Made by a program: the position numbers and the translations under genes. A stretch of DNA of 64,000 nt from Saccharina japonica (taxonomy: Eukaryota > Sar > Phaeophyceae > Laminariales > Laminariaceae). This document shows, one piece after another, positions 38,501-52,800 of this stretch. The DNA is taken from NCBI GenBank assembly GCA_008828725.1, contig MEHQ01003762.1, positions 129,999 through 193,998 on the forward strand, written 5' to 3'. The notes under the pieces were generated by a model, which did not search any database, had not been told where the DNA came from, and saw only the letters and a list, made by a program, of their open reading frames with translations. Numbering within the stretch: position 1 is the stretch's first letter; each line of letters begins with the position of its first letter.

Positions 38501-41500
38501 CCGTCCTCGTACTCGAAACTTGAAACCTATATCTTGTGCAAAACCCCTGCAGTCAGATGTACAAGTAAGAACTGCTGTAGTAGTGGTACGACAATCCTGA
38601 GACACTTGCAGCAGGTCCCTGTAAAAGTACCAGTACGTTGCAGCCGCACAGTAACAGCCCCAGACGATGCATCAAACCGACGACAGAACGTTACAACAGG
38701 AGCGTTTTCTGCAATAAGTTGTCAAAGGGTTATAGCTTAATCATTGAGGAGTTGTAAAGAGTAATATTTACTGTATTCATGTCTACCACGACCCCCCCCC
38801 CTCCCCCCCGGCCCGTCCAGGCATGGGGACCCCTTGTGGGAAACCCCACGGGAACGTACTGCCTCGATATGTCGGACAGAAGGCATCTTGTCGCTGCAAG
38901 ACGGCTCGCCATGATCAACCACGCCGAAAAAATTGACGGCATCAGTGGGGCGGCCGGCAGACAGGATACGAGTCAGGTGATAGGGGCAAACGTAGCACTT
39001 GTTGGCCGAAATGTTTATTACTGACGAATAGTGACTATTACCGACTATTACTGACTTATTACTGACTATTGCTGACTATTCCTGACTACTACAGACTATT
39101 TATGACTGTTGCGGACTGTTTCTGACTGACTATTACTGACTATTACTGACTATTACTGACTATTACTGACTACTACTGACTATTACTGACTATTACTGAC
39201 TATTACTGACTATTACTGACTATTACTGACTATTACTGACTATTGCTGACTTTTACTGACTATTACTGACTACTACTGACTAGTAATATACCATCAACCG
39301 AGGAATTACCCGGTAATTACCTATTAGTGTTGCGCAATGTTTTTCGTTTTAGCGCATAGGTGGTAGGTCATGGGATGCGTCACTCGCGTTAAGAGCAACC
39401 ATTTTCTCAATATGAATCAGTTTTCGATTGGCCTACTGCAGATATGGAGCTCATATACTACAATCAAGTGGTTATCAAAACCTCATAAAAAATTAGGTGC
39501 TATTTACCCCTCCCTCCCTATGGCAGCAGCATGCGTCTGGTAGGATGGAAACACGCACAAACCTTTACAAAACCTTTAGAAAATGATATTTCGTCGCGTA
39601 ATATATAGGACGAAATCTAATTTGTGACCACAGAGCTTGTATACATCTCTCTAAGCATAAAGCATCAGCACGGACACTGAGGGCACTGGTGTCGCTGGGT
39701 ACAAATAACGGTTTAATGCGAAGTGCACACCACACACACGTAATTTTTCGGCCGGCTCTTAGGCACTCCTCGAGCTTGTTTTTTTAGGTATTTTCATGCA
39801 GCCTCTGTTTACTTGCGGGGCTCCTCATCGTCATCGTCGTGTGCGCTCATCGCTCAGAGGGGTCACTGGAACAACTTCCGCAACGAGACCTTCAACGGCC
39901 TGGCCTTCCCGGGGAGAGGGGTGGACGGACGCTGGTTTGCCAACATGCCTCCAAAAGGAAAACTTCGCCTGGATTACGTCTCCACAACCCGTCCTCTCCC
40001 TGGAACCAGACCCCTCAGCTCCCGTCGATTCCAGCAGGCGAGAAAATAGGGCTTGTCAAATTCGAGGCTTCCCTCGGTGGCAGGGAGCCGCCTGTACTCA
40101 TGCCATGCCATTACAGTGCTGTAGAAGAGAGAGCAATGCCGCTGAAGGGAGAGGAACATGCCTATACAGTGCGGTAGGGGAGGGGGGAGGGTGTACTCAT
40201 TAGCCGCATGTCATGCATGGCCGTGGTCGTATGGCCATAGACCGTTGTATCTCTAAAAATGCGGGATGGAGCACGTCGGGTTTTCACCGACCATTGTTTG
40301 CACTAAGTGTGAAGCGCCGTGAGGCGTTGGGCGAGTAACATGAAGGGTGGGCTGCATCCTACTAAGAACCGCTTGTGAGGCGGACATGCAGTCTGACTCT
40401 AATTCCGAGGATTTTTCCCCCCACGACGAGATTGCAGTCTAAATAACGCCTAAATGTGTTAACCTGTTTTAGATCGCCGAAGACACTGCGAACGGCAAAT
40501 GTAGTGCGCGAGTTAATCTGATTGCCTTCAAAAATATGTTTCCCCCAACGAAAATGCACGAGGCGGGCACACAGCGTTACGGACCTCCCTGCCATATTCG
40601 TCAACCCCCCCTTTCCCTCACCTCACCGTGGAGACCCGCCTCCAAGTAATGGCGCAACCGCGTAGCCTACGCCGAACAGCAAAATGGAACTAAACAGACG
40701 CTTTGCTTGACATAATTTTGCGTGCGTGCGTGCGTGCTGCCGTTTTTGTTTCGTACCCCAACCAAAAAAACTACTCGTGAACGGACGCGTGCAGCTTCTT
40801 GGCCATCTTGATCTCGGAGAAATGCAGAAGAGCACGGAGCACCGCTTTCTTTTCGGAGCTGATGATTTTGAAGCAGAGGAAAGCGCCCCGGATATTGCCG
40901 TCGCTGCTGCTACCGCTGCCGCTGCCGCTGCCGCTGCCGCTGCCGCTGCCGAATCAAAGGCTTTGGCGGACGTGAAGGCCAACCCCAGAGCTAATACTAA
41001 GGTTTGTGTGCATTATCCCAATAGCGTTAACAGGTGGCCAAGACCCCTTTAGCACATTTTTATTTCATTTTTTTCCATCCCATTTATTATCTTCGCCCTT
41101 CTGTTCTCTCTCCCTCTTAGTCGTAACTCAGATACAGGGTCACATAGTAGGCTCCTCTCCCCTGCCCCACTACGTTGCGTGCCTTTCATTTTTATCGCAA
41201 GAAGGTTCCAACACTTTCTTCCCTCGTCGACTCTCGTCGTATTCCGTAGGCACGTACGGTCCCAGGCGAAGACCAAAGACCTACAAAGACCCCGCTGTTC
41301 TGAAGGGGGGGGGGCCCCCAAATGTTGGGGGGGGCGTAAAAACCACCGTTGCCTTATGGAGACATTGGACAACGTAGCGTAGCATTAAGCACGTATACCG
41401 AATTGAAACGCTAAGGTTTTCGACACCTTGGGGGGCTCGCTACATTGCCCAACGCCTCCTCAATAGTGCGGAAAACCTGACGAGGTGTCGACAACCTCTA

Positions 41501-44500
41501 AATTTCGGTGCACCTAATGGGGGCACTGCTGTACATTGTTCAACGTACCCACAAGGGTGTATATTGTTTTACCCCCACATTTGCAGGGGGGGGGGTCGCG
41601 GCCACCTGCGGTATGATCTGTGCCGGGTGTGACCTCCGTAGTCTCTAGTAGATGTTTTGGTTGGGGGCTACAGAATATATCAAGCAAAATCCTGCGAGGC
41701 ATAGTCTAACTTTTTGGAGTATTTCAAAGTTAATATGGCAGTCATGGAGTCCTCGGAAGTTTTTTTTTTCCATGATGGTTGCAAGACGCGGTATTTTCCC
41801 ACATGCTGCCTGGCCGCGCGTAGCCCTATGGTGGTACATAGGTGGTAGTTGCGGGTGAATATTAGCGGACGAGGGTTCGGGCTGCCTTCTAGAGGGTAAA
41901 GGACCACTTGCAGGGCCACCCGGTTAGCATTTTTTTGCGCGTCCATTATTAGCGTAGGCTGAACCGGCAAGCGGCCGATACGTGCCCCATCTGTCGTCTA
42001 CAGCCAAGGACCACTTGCAAGGCCACTCGCTTAGCCGTTTGCGCGTTGTAGAGTAAATGAGGCGTTCGTGGTAGCTGACCACCGGCGGGGGCCGAAACCA
42101 CAGCGCGTCGTTTTGTTTGTTTTGTTAGTTTGTTTTCCTGCAGGAGGTCGAATCTTAAGCGTTCCTCCTTTCCACTTCAGTCCACCGCTCTGGGCGTATA
42201 TGTAAGGGCAGTTGGGATATTAGTATGGATATCCACACGGTCATTATGTTTACAAGAAGAGAGCTCGGGAAGGGGGAGATACCTGATGGTGTCCTCTGAT
42301 TGGCCCTGTGGCATTACTTGTTAACAAAAACCCTGCCGCTCAGATGAGCCAATTTTATTTTGGCACATTATTTTTGAGATTGTTTTTAGCATGATTTAAT
42401 CAAACTAACCTCCGTCATCATCGCCGACCGCTCCTTTTGACTAGGTCAAGGCTTTCTCCCCGGTCGCCGATGCACGTGCAAACCCCAGCGCGGGTGGACA
42501 AAGCAGGGCTGGTGCCGGAATAGGCCACCACTCCAGACATGTCGACACCGATACGTCACCAACAAGCATGAGCGCCATGATGGCGCCTGCTCGCGCCACG
42601 CTTGGCAAATCCTTATTTCCGCCCGGCCCGGTGGCAGCGCTCGAGCCCCTGACAACGACCGTGCCAATTTCGCTACCGGAGCCGTCTTACTTGGGTGGAG
42701 ATTTATCGCGTCAAAGCGGAAAAAACGCTGTTATTGGGTGAGTCAGGGAAGAGCAGTTGTAGCGTATCGGCAGCGACGGCCACCTCCCCGCCCCCCCCCG
42801 CGCCGCCGCCGAAACATTCGGTTAGATCAACCCCCCATAGTTATCCCACCGAGCGCGAGATGACGACGGCCGCAGTGCCGCTATATGTAAAGATCGGAAT
42901 CGCCTTGCCGAAAAAACTTGAAAACGACCTGTGTGTCCGGCGGGGCTGTGGAATTAATGGGTTAAAAGCCGCGAACTGACTTTTCCGTTCGCTACTCGTA
43001 GACGCGTGCGGTAATTCAACGGAGTTGGCTGCTGCGTCTTTGTGTCTTCCACTAATAATAGCGCAATTGTGGAGGCTCGACTTGTGTTTTATGTATAAAT
43101 CAAGACTAAAGGTCAGTCACTTGACTTCACCAACTAACTAAGAATTATTCGGCTTTCGCCAGTCAACTAATAATCAACTAATAATTAGTTGGCTTACACT
43201 GCGTCACACCCAACCAACAATTAGCCGTCAAGTTCAGCTAAGACATGCCTTATTCACAACCCTCGTGTCGGCTAAGGCATGCCTTATTAACAGACCTAAC
43301 GCCAGCTAAGGCGTGCGTTGTTCACAGACCTAGTGCCAGCTAAGACATGCCTTTTTCACAAAATTACAGTAGTGTCAGCTAAGACATGCCGTATTCACAG
43401 CTCTAGTGCCAGCTGAGACATGCCTCATTTACAGCCCTAGTGCCAGCTAAGACATACCTTATTGACAGCCCTAGCGCCAATTAATGCATGCCTTTTTCAC
43501 AGCCTTCGCGCCAATTAAGTATTTGCCTTATTTACAATCCTAGTGTCAGCTAAGACATGCCTTATCCACAACCCTAGTGCCAGCTAAGGCATGCCTTAGT
43601 CACAGCCCTGGTGCCAGCTAAGACATGCCTTAGTCACAGCCTTAAAGTAGTGCCAGTTAAGACATGCCTTATTCACAGCCACAGTGCCTGGCGATGCCAC
43701 GCAGGTCAGAACCGCGAGGGGACGGAAGCGGCAGCCAAGAAGGCGCGAAGCGGCTGGAGATGTTGGCGGTGCACGAGGCGATTAAGGACGGCAAGCTCCG
43801 CCCTATCACACCCGATCAGGTCGGTTGTCACTTTCTACAATTTTTAACGAACACACGTCGATTTCCACGTCACGATCCAAAATTTTCAGGGCAATTGTTG
43901 TTCTTGATCTGCGAGACCTAGGTCATGTTGCAGGGCGGGAGTCGCATAGTACTCTGCACGATCTACGATATATTTGCTGGTTTGGACCTGTCACTACACG
44001 GGAACTGCACAGCATCTCATAGCAGCAGCTTAGGATCTAAATTATACAAGACATATGCATATAAAGCACGATCTGCCCTACAGGACTTGTGCAGCTTTAT
44101 CGACATATGTGTCTGGTACGTGAGCTGGGTCGCACAACTCCGCCTTCCTGCCTGCTCCCTGAACCCCGTTGAAATTTCAAGACTTGCCTTAGAGGGAAAA
44201 TAAAACAACATCGCTACTTGCTGCCTAACCCTATCGAGATTTCAAGACACGCCGTAAAGGGACAAAACACCGATACCTGACCTGCTTGACGCCATTTATT
44301 GTTTTGAAGGCCTTTCAGCAGTGCGCAATTGCTGTACGTGAACTTAAAATACCGCTCTGCTTTCAAGTAATACGGGGGACCATAGTAAATAGGACCGATG
44401 GTACATAAAAAACTATATATTTACCTATTTTTACTAGCAAAAATGGGTCCTATTTACTAGTGTTTACTATGGTCCCCCGTAACAGAAGCAATGCCCTTTT

Positions 44501-46851
44501 AGGGGTGGTGGCTTACACGAGGGGCTCAATAGCTGACCCGACACACCAATTTCGAAGAAGTTTGTTCCCGCAACCAGAGCAAAATTTCTACTAGTGATAC
44601 CATTCTGGGCGAAAATATACGGACCGTTTATACATTGATATCAATACCGAGCGGCCCTTATAGTCACGCCCAAAGTGGTACGCGCTATTATTACAGGCGG
44701 GCACAGTAAATACTAGTAAATAGGACCTACGGCCTACGGTTTACACAAAAACCTATATATTTATCTATTTTATCTAAAGTTATTTGGTCCTATTTACTAT
44801 GGTCCCCCGTGATATATAGTCCAAAGCAAAAAATAATCAATTTTTGTCTAATAATTTGGTTCTACATACTATGGTTCTCCGTAATATATAGTCCAAAACA
44901 AAAAAGAAGCAATTTTTGTCTTATAATTACTGGTATATTGTACGGCCGGTAGTTTCTCACTTGAGGAGCTCAACCGGTCCCAGTGACAAACCCCAGTGAC
45001 AAAATATTGCCCCAGAAGGCAAAAACTAACTGCAACCCCTTTACGGTATACCGTGGGATGAGTCCAAAAGCTGCCATGTGCTCACGTAGTCGATGCCTCT
45101 GACTCCCAAGGGGGGGTTGCTTAGTATGCCCGGCGCTGGCTGTAATGTAATCATCACTTTTATCGATGCTTTTTTTGTCCCCCCCCCCCCCCCCCCCCCC
45201 CCCTTTAGCATCTTTAGTAGGACTGCACTCCCGAAACTTGCTTCGATGTGCCGCTTTTACAGAGGGAAATAAAGGAGAGTCCACGCCCCTGCTTGCTGTT
45301 TATGATTTTGAGTTTGACGCGTGCTACGACAGAGGTGTACATAGGGTATACCTTTTTTTGGCTGAATCGTTTTCGGAATGACCTATTGAAGGTTCCTTAA
45401 CCCAAAATTGTCGGAATTTCATTCTCGTGTTGCATTTTTTTTCGTAATGGACTCACCATCCCACGGTAGGCAAGGGTTGGTTGCAGTTAGTTTTTGCCTT
45501 CTAAGGCAATACTTTATCTGGGTACAGATACGTGTTGTCACCCTTGAAAACCGCTTTATTCGCCTTATGCTTTTGGCGACGATTAAAATTTATTTTACGG
45601 CTTTCTTCTTAAAGTTATTCACGTTTTCCACGTTCTCCCTCCCTCCCTCCCCCCCTCCCTCCCTCCCCTCCCTCCCTCTCCCCGGCCCTCCTTCGAGTAC
45701 CCAGGTGTATACTTTTCATGCGGAATATCAGGTGACCAGCAAGACCGAGAGGAGGCGAGCTTGGGCGATTATTGAGCTGGGACACCCTCTCGTTCCCGAC
45801 GACGATCGAGAATTAGCACCGCGCAACTCGGCTCAAGCGGGAGGAGGAAGCTCGGGAGGAAGCGGTGGTGAGCCTAACATTATGAGGATTGCCGAACATC
45901 ACACGGGTGATAGGATAACTACCCCCCCTAGGACCGTACACAGTAATCAAGATAGTAAGACAATAATATATCACACCCCCTGAGACGAATTTCAGAGCTG
46001 AACTTCTCCAAACGTGTGGAGATCACACAATATTAATAGTACAACATATTGGCTTTGGAATATCTCCACGATATCTCGCCACGAGATCTCGCCACGAGAT
46101 CTGTCCATGGACACATCGCTCGGATGTTGCACATTCCCTCTCCTGGTTGTCGAGGGGAAATTTGCGTCGACATTCGTCCGAGGCAGTGTTGTTATCTTTT
46201 ATCGTGATTGACAGTACACGGTAAGTTCATACGTATCCGTTCTGGTATTTTTTGTCTCATTTGTATGCGCTGTATGGCCACGGAAGATCTCATTCAATTC
46301 CCATCCCCGGGTTTCCATAATAGATAGGCGCGAAGGTGAACCGCCCGCTTAGAGTACCACGTTACGACTATGCGAAAAAGCGCGGGTATACAAAGGGAAG
46401 ATAGTGACAGCATACGTAACCTTTTTCGCTTGCTTTTTACTTCGTGAAGGTGGGGAGAAAGCGCACGACGTGTCAGAGTCGAAGCGCGAGTCAACGGCAG
46501 ACCGAGCCGGGGACGCCCGTGGACAAAATGAAGGTAAACATACAGTGGGGGTCGCGGTTTAAGAGCTATTGGGCTACGAGATGTTTCCATGAACGCATTG
46601 CCTTGCGTAGCGTTTGCACACTCCTCTTTGTTAAGAGAAAATCTGCTTTGAAGTTTTGTCCGATTTTGTTGTCGTGGTGCCCATTGCCTTGAATTACGTG
46701 GAAAGGCCGGTAAATACCTGGGTACAGTCCTTGGGGATCCTATTTACATCGTACTTCAAATTATTTGTATTGCTTGGGGGGTGTATCTTAGATGGAAAAA
46801 CCCGGGGGGGGGGGGGGGGNGTGGGTTGGGGCGGGGGGGGGGGCGGTAGGG

Positions 46852-46883
<32 letters not shown>

Positions 46884-49800
46884 CACGGCGAGGCAATGAT
46901 CAGTCAGGAGTTTAGAGTTCCCGTCGTGCCGAAAGGATACAAATCGTTTTTTTTCTGTCTCTTAAGCAATCAACACACGTGAGTAGCAACGAGAACCTGG
47001 TCAAAGGCCAACCTTGGCAAGGGTACTCTGTCTCTCTCCCGCCCTGCTCTGTCTCTCTCTCACCCTGCTTAACCCGTGTGACCCTGGCATTGGGTTATGT
47101 GTTAGAGCCTAATCGGTGAACAAATACACGATGCATGTATAGCTCTTGGATCCAACATACGAAAGCGAACCTGAGAAATAGCTTCCCGTTTGTTTTCAGT
47201 TGGTGGAAATCACTTTGCCTGTATTGGATAGTTCGAGATAAGGTTGCCCCAGCCATCGACCCCCCTGATGGTAATACGCCAACGTCGCGACTTCTTATAT
47301 TTCCCCAGTACTTCTTCTTTTTTTCCCATCCCATTTATTGTCTTCGCCCTTCCTTTCTCTCTCCTCCCTAGTCGTAACTCAGATCCGGGGGGTCAAAAAG
47401 TAGGCTCTTCTCCCTCCTCCCCCACTACGATTCGTGCCTTGAATTTTTATCGCGAGAAGACTTGAGCCCTCTCTTTCTCTCGTCGACTCGCGTTAAAAAA
47501 CTTTAAGGTTGCTCAGCCATCGTCCCCCCCCCGCCGCCACCTAAAGTTTCCATTGGGCATCCCCAACGGATATAAATGCGTCAACGTTAACGTCGCGACC
47601 TCGTACATGTTTCCGTTCGATTTTCCAGGCGTCGCGAGCGCGGTGAAAGCGGCGGCGTCGGTCGGTAGCGGAAAGAGCGAGGCGGCGGTTATGGCAGACC
47701 CCAAGCCAAATTTTGGCGACAAGCAGAAGCCGCTCTTCTCTGTTCCGCTTAAGTGGCGGAAACTCGTCGGAAAGCCACAGGTGGGGCACACCAACAAAAC
47801 GATCCGATTACCAGTAGGTGCAGGATTTTCCCTCCTTTTAACCTTTCGTAGGCCCATGTGTGGTAACCAAAAACACCCGGCGTTGAGCGATCTAATCGGG
47901 AGTCTATGAAGGGCGTGTGTGCGTACAACAAGGTTTCCTACAGGAGGCATTCGGTCGTGGGGTGGGGTGACGCAAGAAAAAAATGCAGCTGAAAAAAACG
48001 AAAAGATCCACCAACCGTTGTGATCTTGACACCCGGTTCCCATGGCCTGATGCAACGGCCCTCGTGAGCCTGGCCACCCCAGCACCAAAGCGATCTATTG
48101 TGCTTGACACCCGGTGTGTGTATAAAATAGAGCAATCAGTCAGCAGGTCGGAGAAAATTCCGCTAGCCGCCAATAATTTGGGGTGCCCCGGTGATTGGTT
48201 TTTCTAGGCGTGTGACTTAAACGAGGTTCTCGTGCGCGGGTAGACTCAGAAAAAAAGCATTATCGACCATGCATTATTTCAGCGTTCACTTCGGACCGCC
48301 TAGGAAATTTCTCGGAAATAAATGTGTAACTGCAAAATGTGGAATACCAACCATCTTTTTGTCGAATCTGGGTCAAGTCGTCAACACTACCGGGTGTTTC
48401 ATTTCCCCTCCCCTCCTTCCCGTACCTGCCTGCCCGGTTGGTGAAAACCCGACATGCTCCGTCCCGGCATTGTAGCGGTGCGAGAGTCTATGGTCATACG
48501 ACTACGTCCATGCATGAACATGAAGTATACCCCCCTCCCGATATATGCTCCGTCCCGGCATTGTAGGGATATAGGGATGCAAGGGTCTATGGTCATACGA
48601 CTACGGCCATGCATGAAAATGAAGTACACCTTGCCCCCCTTCCCGTACCGTCCGTGAGAACAACCCCCGAAAAAAATGATTACGAGCAGGTTTCCTTTTT
48701 TTTGTGTTTTGGTTTCCCGTGGTTTTCTTTCGGGGATTTTTTTATGAGTGATCAATGTTGAAGCTCGTACTGCACATTGCCGGGTGCCAAACGCACGAAA
48801 CATCAGATGTTCTACAACCGGCTAACGTGTATGTATGTATAACTGTGGTACCTTAGTTGACAAAAAGATCGCCCACTATTGCCGCCAGGCGTCCTCCTTT
48901 GCCTGCTCCTTCTTCTGACTCCGAACTTCTCGCCCTTGTCGCTCCTGCTAACTGTTGCTGCTACTGTTGCTACTGCTGCTTTTTTTGTTCGCGCTGGAAA
49001 TTACGCGCAAGAGCAGTACACCCAAGACTACAAGTTAGCCCTGAGCAAGCTGTGCGAGCTGAGGGTGCAGGTGTTGCGGCACTGGCTCACGGTAGAGCAG
49101 GTCAGTCAAGTAGACCAAGTCAGTGCTCGTGTTTATTTATGGGGGTCAAGCAGATCGAGAGAGAGTACACAAAAAAGTAAACAAGAAAAAACGACGGCTA
49201 CATTAGTTGACACCCCCCAGTGATCAGAATGGGGGGGGGGGGGGGACGAACCAGAGGGCTGTGATCGCTGGACGAATTGAGAACATATAAATTGTCCGTA
49301 TCTTTACTTTCACCTGGTTTTATTTCGAGTACTGTACCCCCCCGCCCCCCAGGTGAAAACCCAACCTGCTCCGTCCCGGCATTGTAGGGTGTCGAGAGCC
49401 TATGGTCATACGACTACGCCAGCACTAACATGAGTACCCCCCCCCCCCCCCAGCCCCCGGCGCCTTCGAGGGGGAAATAAAATATGCGGGGTGTAATTTT
49501 GTTGTTTTTGTGTATCCCCGTGCAAACAGAAACAGCGAGGACAAGCGTGTGGAGTGCTCCGAGACGATGTCACCGTTAGCATGACACGCGCGCAATGTCG
49601 GGGGGCACCGATCTGTGCGCAAGCGCGGGGGCGGGGTTTAGTCGCAGACCTGATAGCATCTTGCACGCCAACACATCCAGTTGATATACTGGCCTTGTCG
49701 ACAGCGTGGGCACACGCTGGTGCTTTGCTCTCTCATCTTGTAGGGAATAATCGCACCAAGACAGTGAGTGATACCTGGCGAACCTCCCCATGGTAGCCTG

Positions 49801-52800
49801 TAGCTCGGTTCGATCGACGGGTAGTCTGGCAGACCATGACCATGGTGGTTTGTTTTTTTCGTCGGACGGATTTGTAAAACTAAAGCTTAACCCCTTAAGA
49901 ACCGGTCCCACGTTTTTGGGGACAAACTACTTGGAATTAGTGTGGGATACAAATTTCAGTTCTGAATGGGTTAAGTTTAAGCTCACCGCACATTTGAAAT
50001 ACGTGTCGTTGTGTCAATTGAACCCGTCGCTCCCGCTGCAAAAAAACAAAATGAACAGCGTTGCTATAGCGACCGGCGGCGGTGGCGGCAAGGCTATCAG
50101 TTTTCTTCGCTGATGCTGACGACCTTCGATGGATAGATATCTATGAAAAGGCCCCAACAATCGATGAAGACATAGATGTCCATGAACAGGCCCGATCTTT
50201 GCACGAAAATAAAAATAAAAACGATTCGGATACAACTATACATGTATGTATTCGTGCCAGAGTGAGTTGGTGAAGGACGCAACTCCGTCCCCCCCCCCCC
50301 TCCCTCTTCCTGAAAAAACGTGTTCTGCTGTTCTTTTCGATTATTTTGGGAACAGGTGATCACCACGATGAACTTTTTCCCGAGGTGCGACTTCCTCCGA
50401 GTCATCGTCGCCATAGCGCTGTTCGGACGGGTTGTCGACGTGGAAAACGTGGACCTCCTTCTCGACGAGTTCACTCACGTACGTCCACGCGGCGTCTACC
50501 CTTAACGATGCCCTCTTCAAAGTCCACCAGGGTGTATACCAGAATTGCCAGAAGATAACTCGCACCGAAGCAACGATTTTGCGGGAAACAAAGACGCATG
50601 CCGCGGTAGAGGCGCACCTGCATACAGGCCATTTTCTGAAGGTGGCCACTTGAGGAGTTCCATTCCTCTATACCTGCAGTAGTCAAAAACTGATTTTGGA
50701 GGAATAAAGTGCTATATACCCGATGAACAATGCCATGGCCTAAGGGCCCGTTTTAACGAAGAAACAAAAAATTAAATTTTGGAAAAATAAATAAATCAAA
50801 TTCGCTTTTCATTGGTCAACACACGCACCAGCACCCCCCAAGATCCTAATCTTNGATGCTGGTGCGCGTGTTGACCAATGAAAAGCGTTTTNTTTTTTTT
50901 TTCCAAATTGAATNTTGTTTTTCTTCGTTAAAACGGGCCCTAAGTAAGTACACAATTAACAATATTGCAACACAAGAATAATGCAATTCCGACGATTTTA
51001 AGTTAAGGGGCCCCGTCATTCAGAAAAAAAACAGCCAAAAAAAGGTATACCTCTACCTCTATTTGAGCAGGCTCACACCTGTTCCCTTCATGTTTGCCCT
51101 TCGAGCACCGCATCCATACACAGTAAGCTCTCACCGAAGCGACAATTTGCGGGCAACAACTTGCGCCATCACTAATAATGTCTCTTCGGAGTTTCGCGAG
51201 GAGGGGGGCAGGCGGAACCCAGGTACTGATTCAGTAGTCTCCTACTCCACCAGCACCTTGGCGGCAACTACCTGTTCCATTAAGAATTACGATTGTTTTT
51301 GCGTTTACCGTCCACCAATGGGTGAGCTTCAACGGTGACCAATCATAAGCATCCCCCTATGAAAGAGGAAAATCAACCAATGTCGAATTTTCGAAGTTGG
51401 CGAGGGTACTGCTGTTGTGCGGGTATCAACATATGATATCACCAAAGCAGCAACGGCATCATAGAAAGAAACGCACAAGCAGTTATCTTACGCGGCACGG
51501 CAGTTACCTACCGACGGCAGTGCCATTACCGACGGCACGGTCCGCGCTACGAAAGTTTTAGCTTCTAAAGTTTCTGAATACGACCCCCAACAACCGATTT
51601 GAATAAATATATTGTAAGCTACGTAAGCCTGATACACAATTTCATAACGCCAGCTATTTCACGGAACGATTTAATTGCCTGCACAGATATCTCATAACGG
51701 CAGCTAAGGATCTAGATCATGATATATCTGTAGATGATCTGTAGATGATCTGTAGATGATCTGTAGATGATCTGTAGATGATTTATCTGTAGATCGTCTG
51801 TCGATTATTCGTGCGGCCTGTAATTTTCGTCGTTGAACCCATGCGCGTGGCGTAACGAAATCCTTTTTTTCCTCTGACAAACCTATCTTACGACAAAAAA
51901 TATTAAATTGCCTGCACAACATCTCGTAGCGGTAGGTAAGGGCCGTAGATGATCTAGATTTGATCGATGAAACGTCGGCTAGGAATCCATAATTGGTTTG
52001 TCAAGTATGCAGGTATGATAGATAGGTGTATATATATATGTGAATGGTATGATGGAAACAAGAGCTTCACATCGTCAGATGACAAATGGAATCGTCACAA
52101 CAGTCTGTACGTCCGATGTTGTGACACAATGTCGCCGTTGAACCCGTGCGCGTGTGGTCCAACAAAATGGGCATTTTTCTCCCGTTTCCTTCGCTGTACC
52201 GTCCGTTTGCACAAAAGGCCGAGGAGGAGGAATTCTTGTGGAGGATAGGCCCGCTGAACTGCTACAACCCCATGAAGCCAGACCGTGACTACGACTTGGA
52301 CTTGACGCATCGAGACGAGCGGGAGGTTTGCAAGGTACGAGTTGAACACACGATTTTTGTGCCCAAAATAGGCAGTTTTATTAAAAATCGCACTGTTTGA
52401 CATAATTGTTTTTATGCACGTACCATCCGATGATTAGCGACAGTCAGCTTGCAATACGTACACTGTAGCGTTGGGAAGGAGTGAACTCGTTGTTTTCGTT
52501 TTTTTTTTGAGGAGATGGTAGATGGTATTGCAGTATGGGTTTCAACGTTGACCACTAAAAAAACGTTCCCTTGAAGGAGAAGAAAACCAAGACGAATACA
52601 CAAAAAGAAGGAAACCTATGCACCAATCACATCGTTTCGGCTCGATACGAGGGGAACTGCGCTTTGGTCCGTATGCAAGCAACAACGATATGTATCACAC
52701 GGGTGATAAGATGGCACATGTATTACACGGGTGATACTATGGCACATGTATCACACGGGTGATAATATGGCACATGTATCACACGGGTGATAATATAGCA

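Larger units (their letters stand above)
43820..45704 (+). other. Intron 22
   Basis: Has a degraded G1-like segment (43880-44110), two M1 MITEs, C run at 45179 and an R1 copy (45345-45470). No other exon recognised. Confidence 0.5.
50479..52217 (+). other. Intron 27
   Basis: Besides R1 and M2 there is a G1 fragment (51690-51970) with five ATCTGTAGATG units; 51060-51690 shows nothing recognised. Confidence 0.5.

Noticed and set aside
42695..42979. ORF after exon 21
   Set aside because: It overlaps the end of exon 21 in another frame and runs across a strong GTGAGT donor.
45408..45983. 191-codon ORF read as a complete gene
   Set aside because: Only 45705-45867 has matching splice sites; the rest is R1 repeat and pyrimidine tract.
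49518..49796. ORF KQRGQACGVLRDDVT... as an exon between 26 and 27
   Set aside because: Exons 26 and 27 join directly into a continuous DUF4476-like pattern (LTVEQV-ITTMNFF), and this ORF has no matching pattern.
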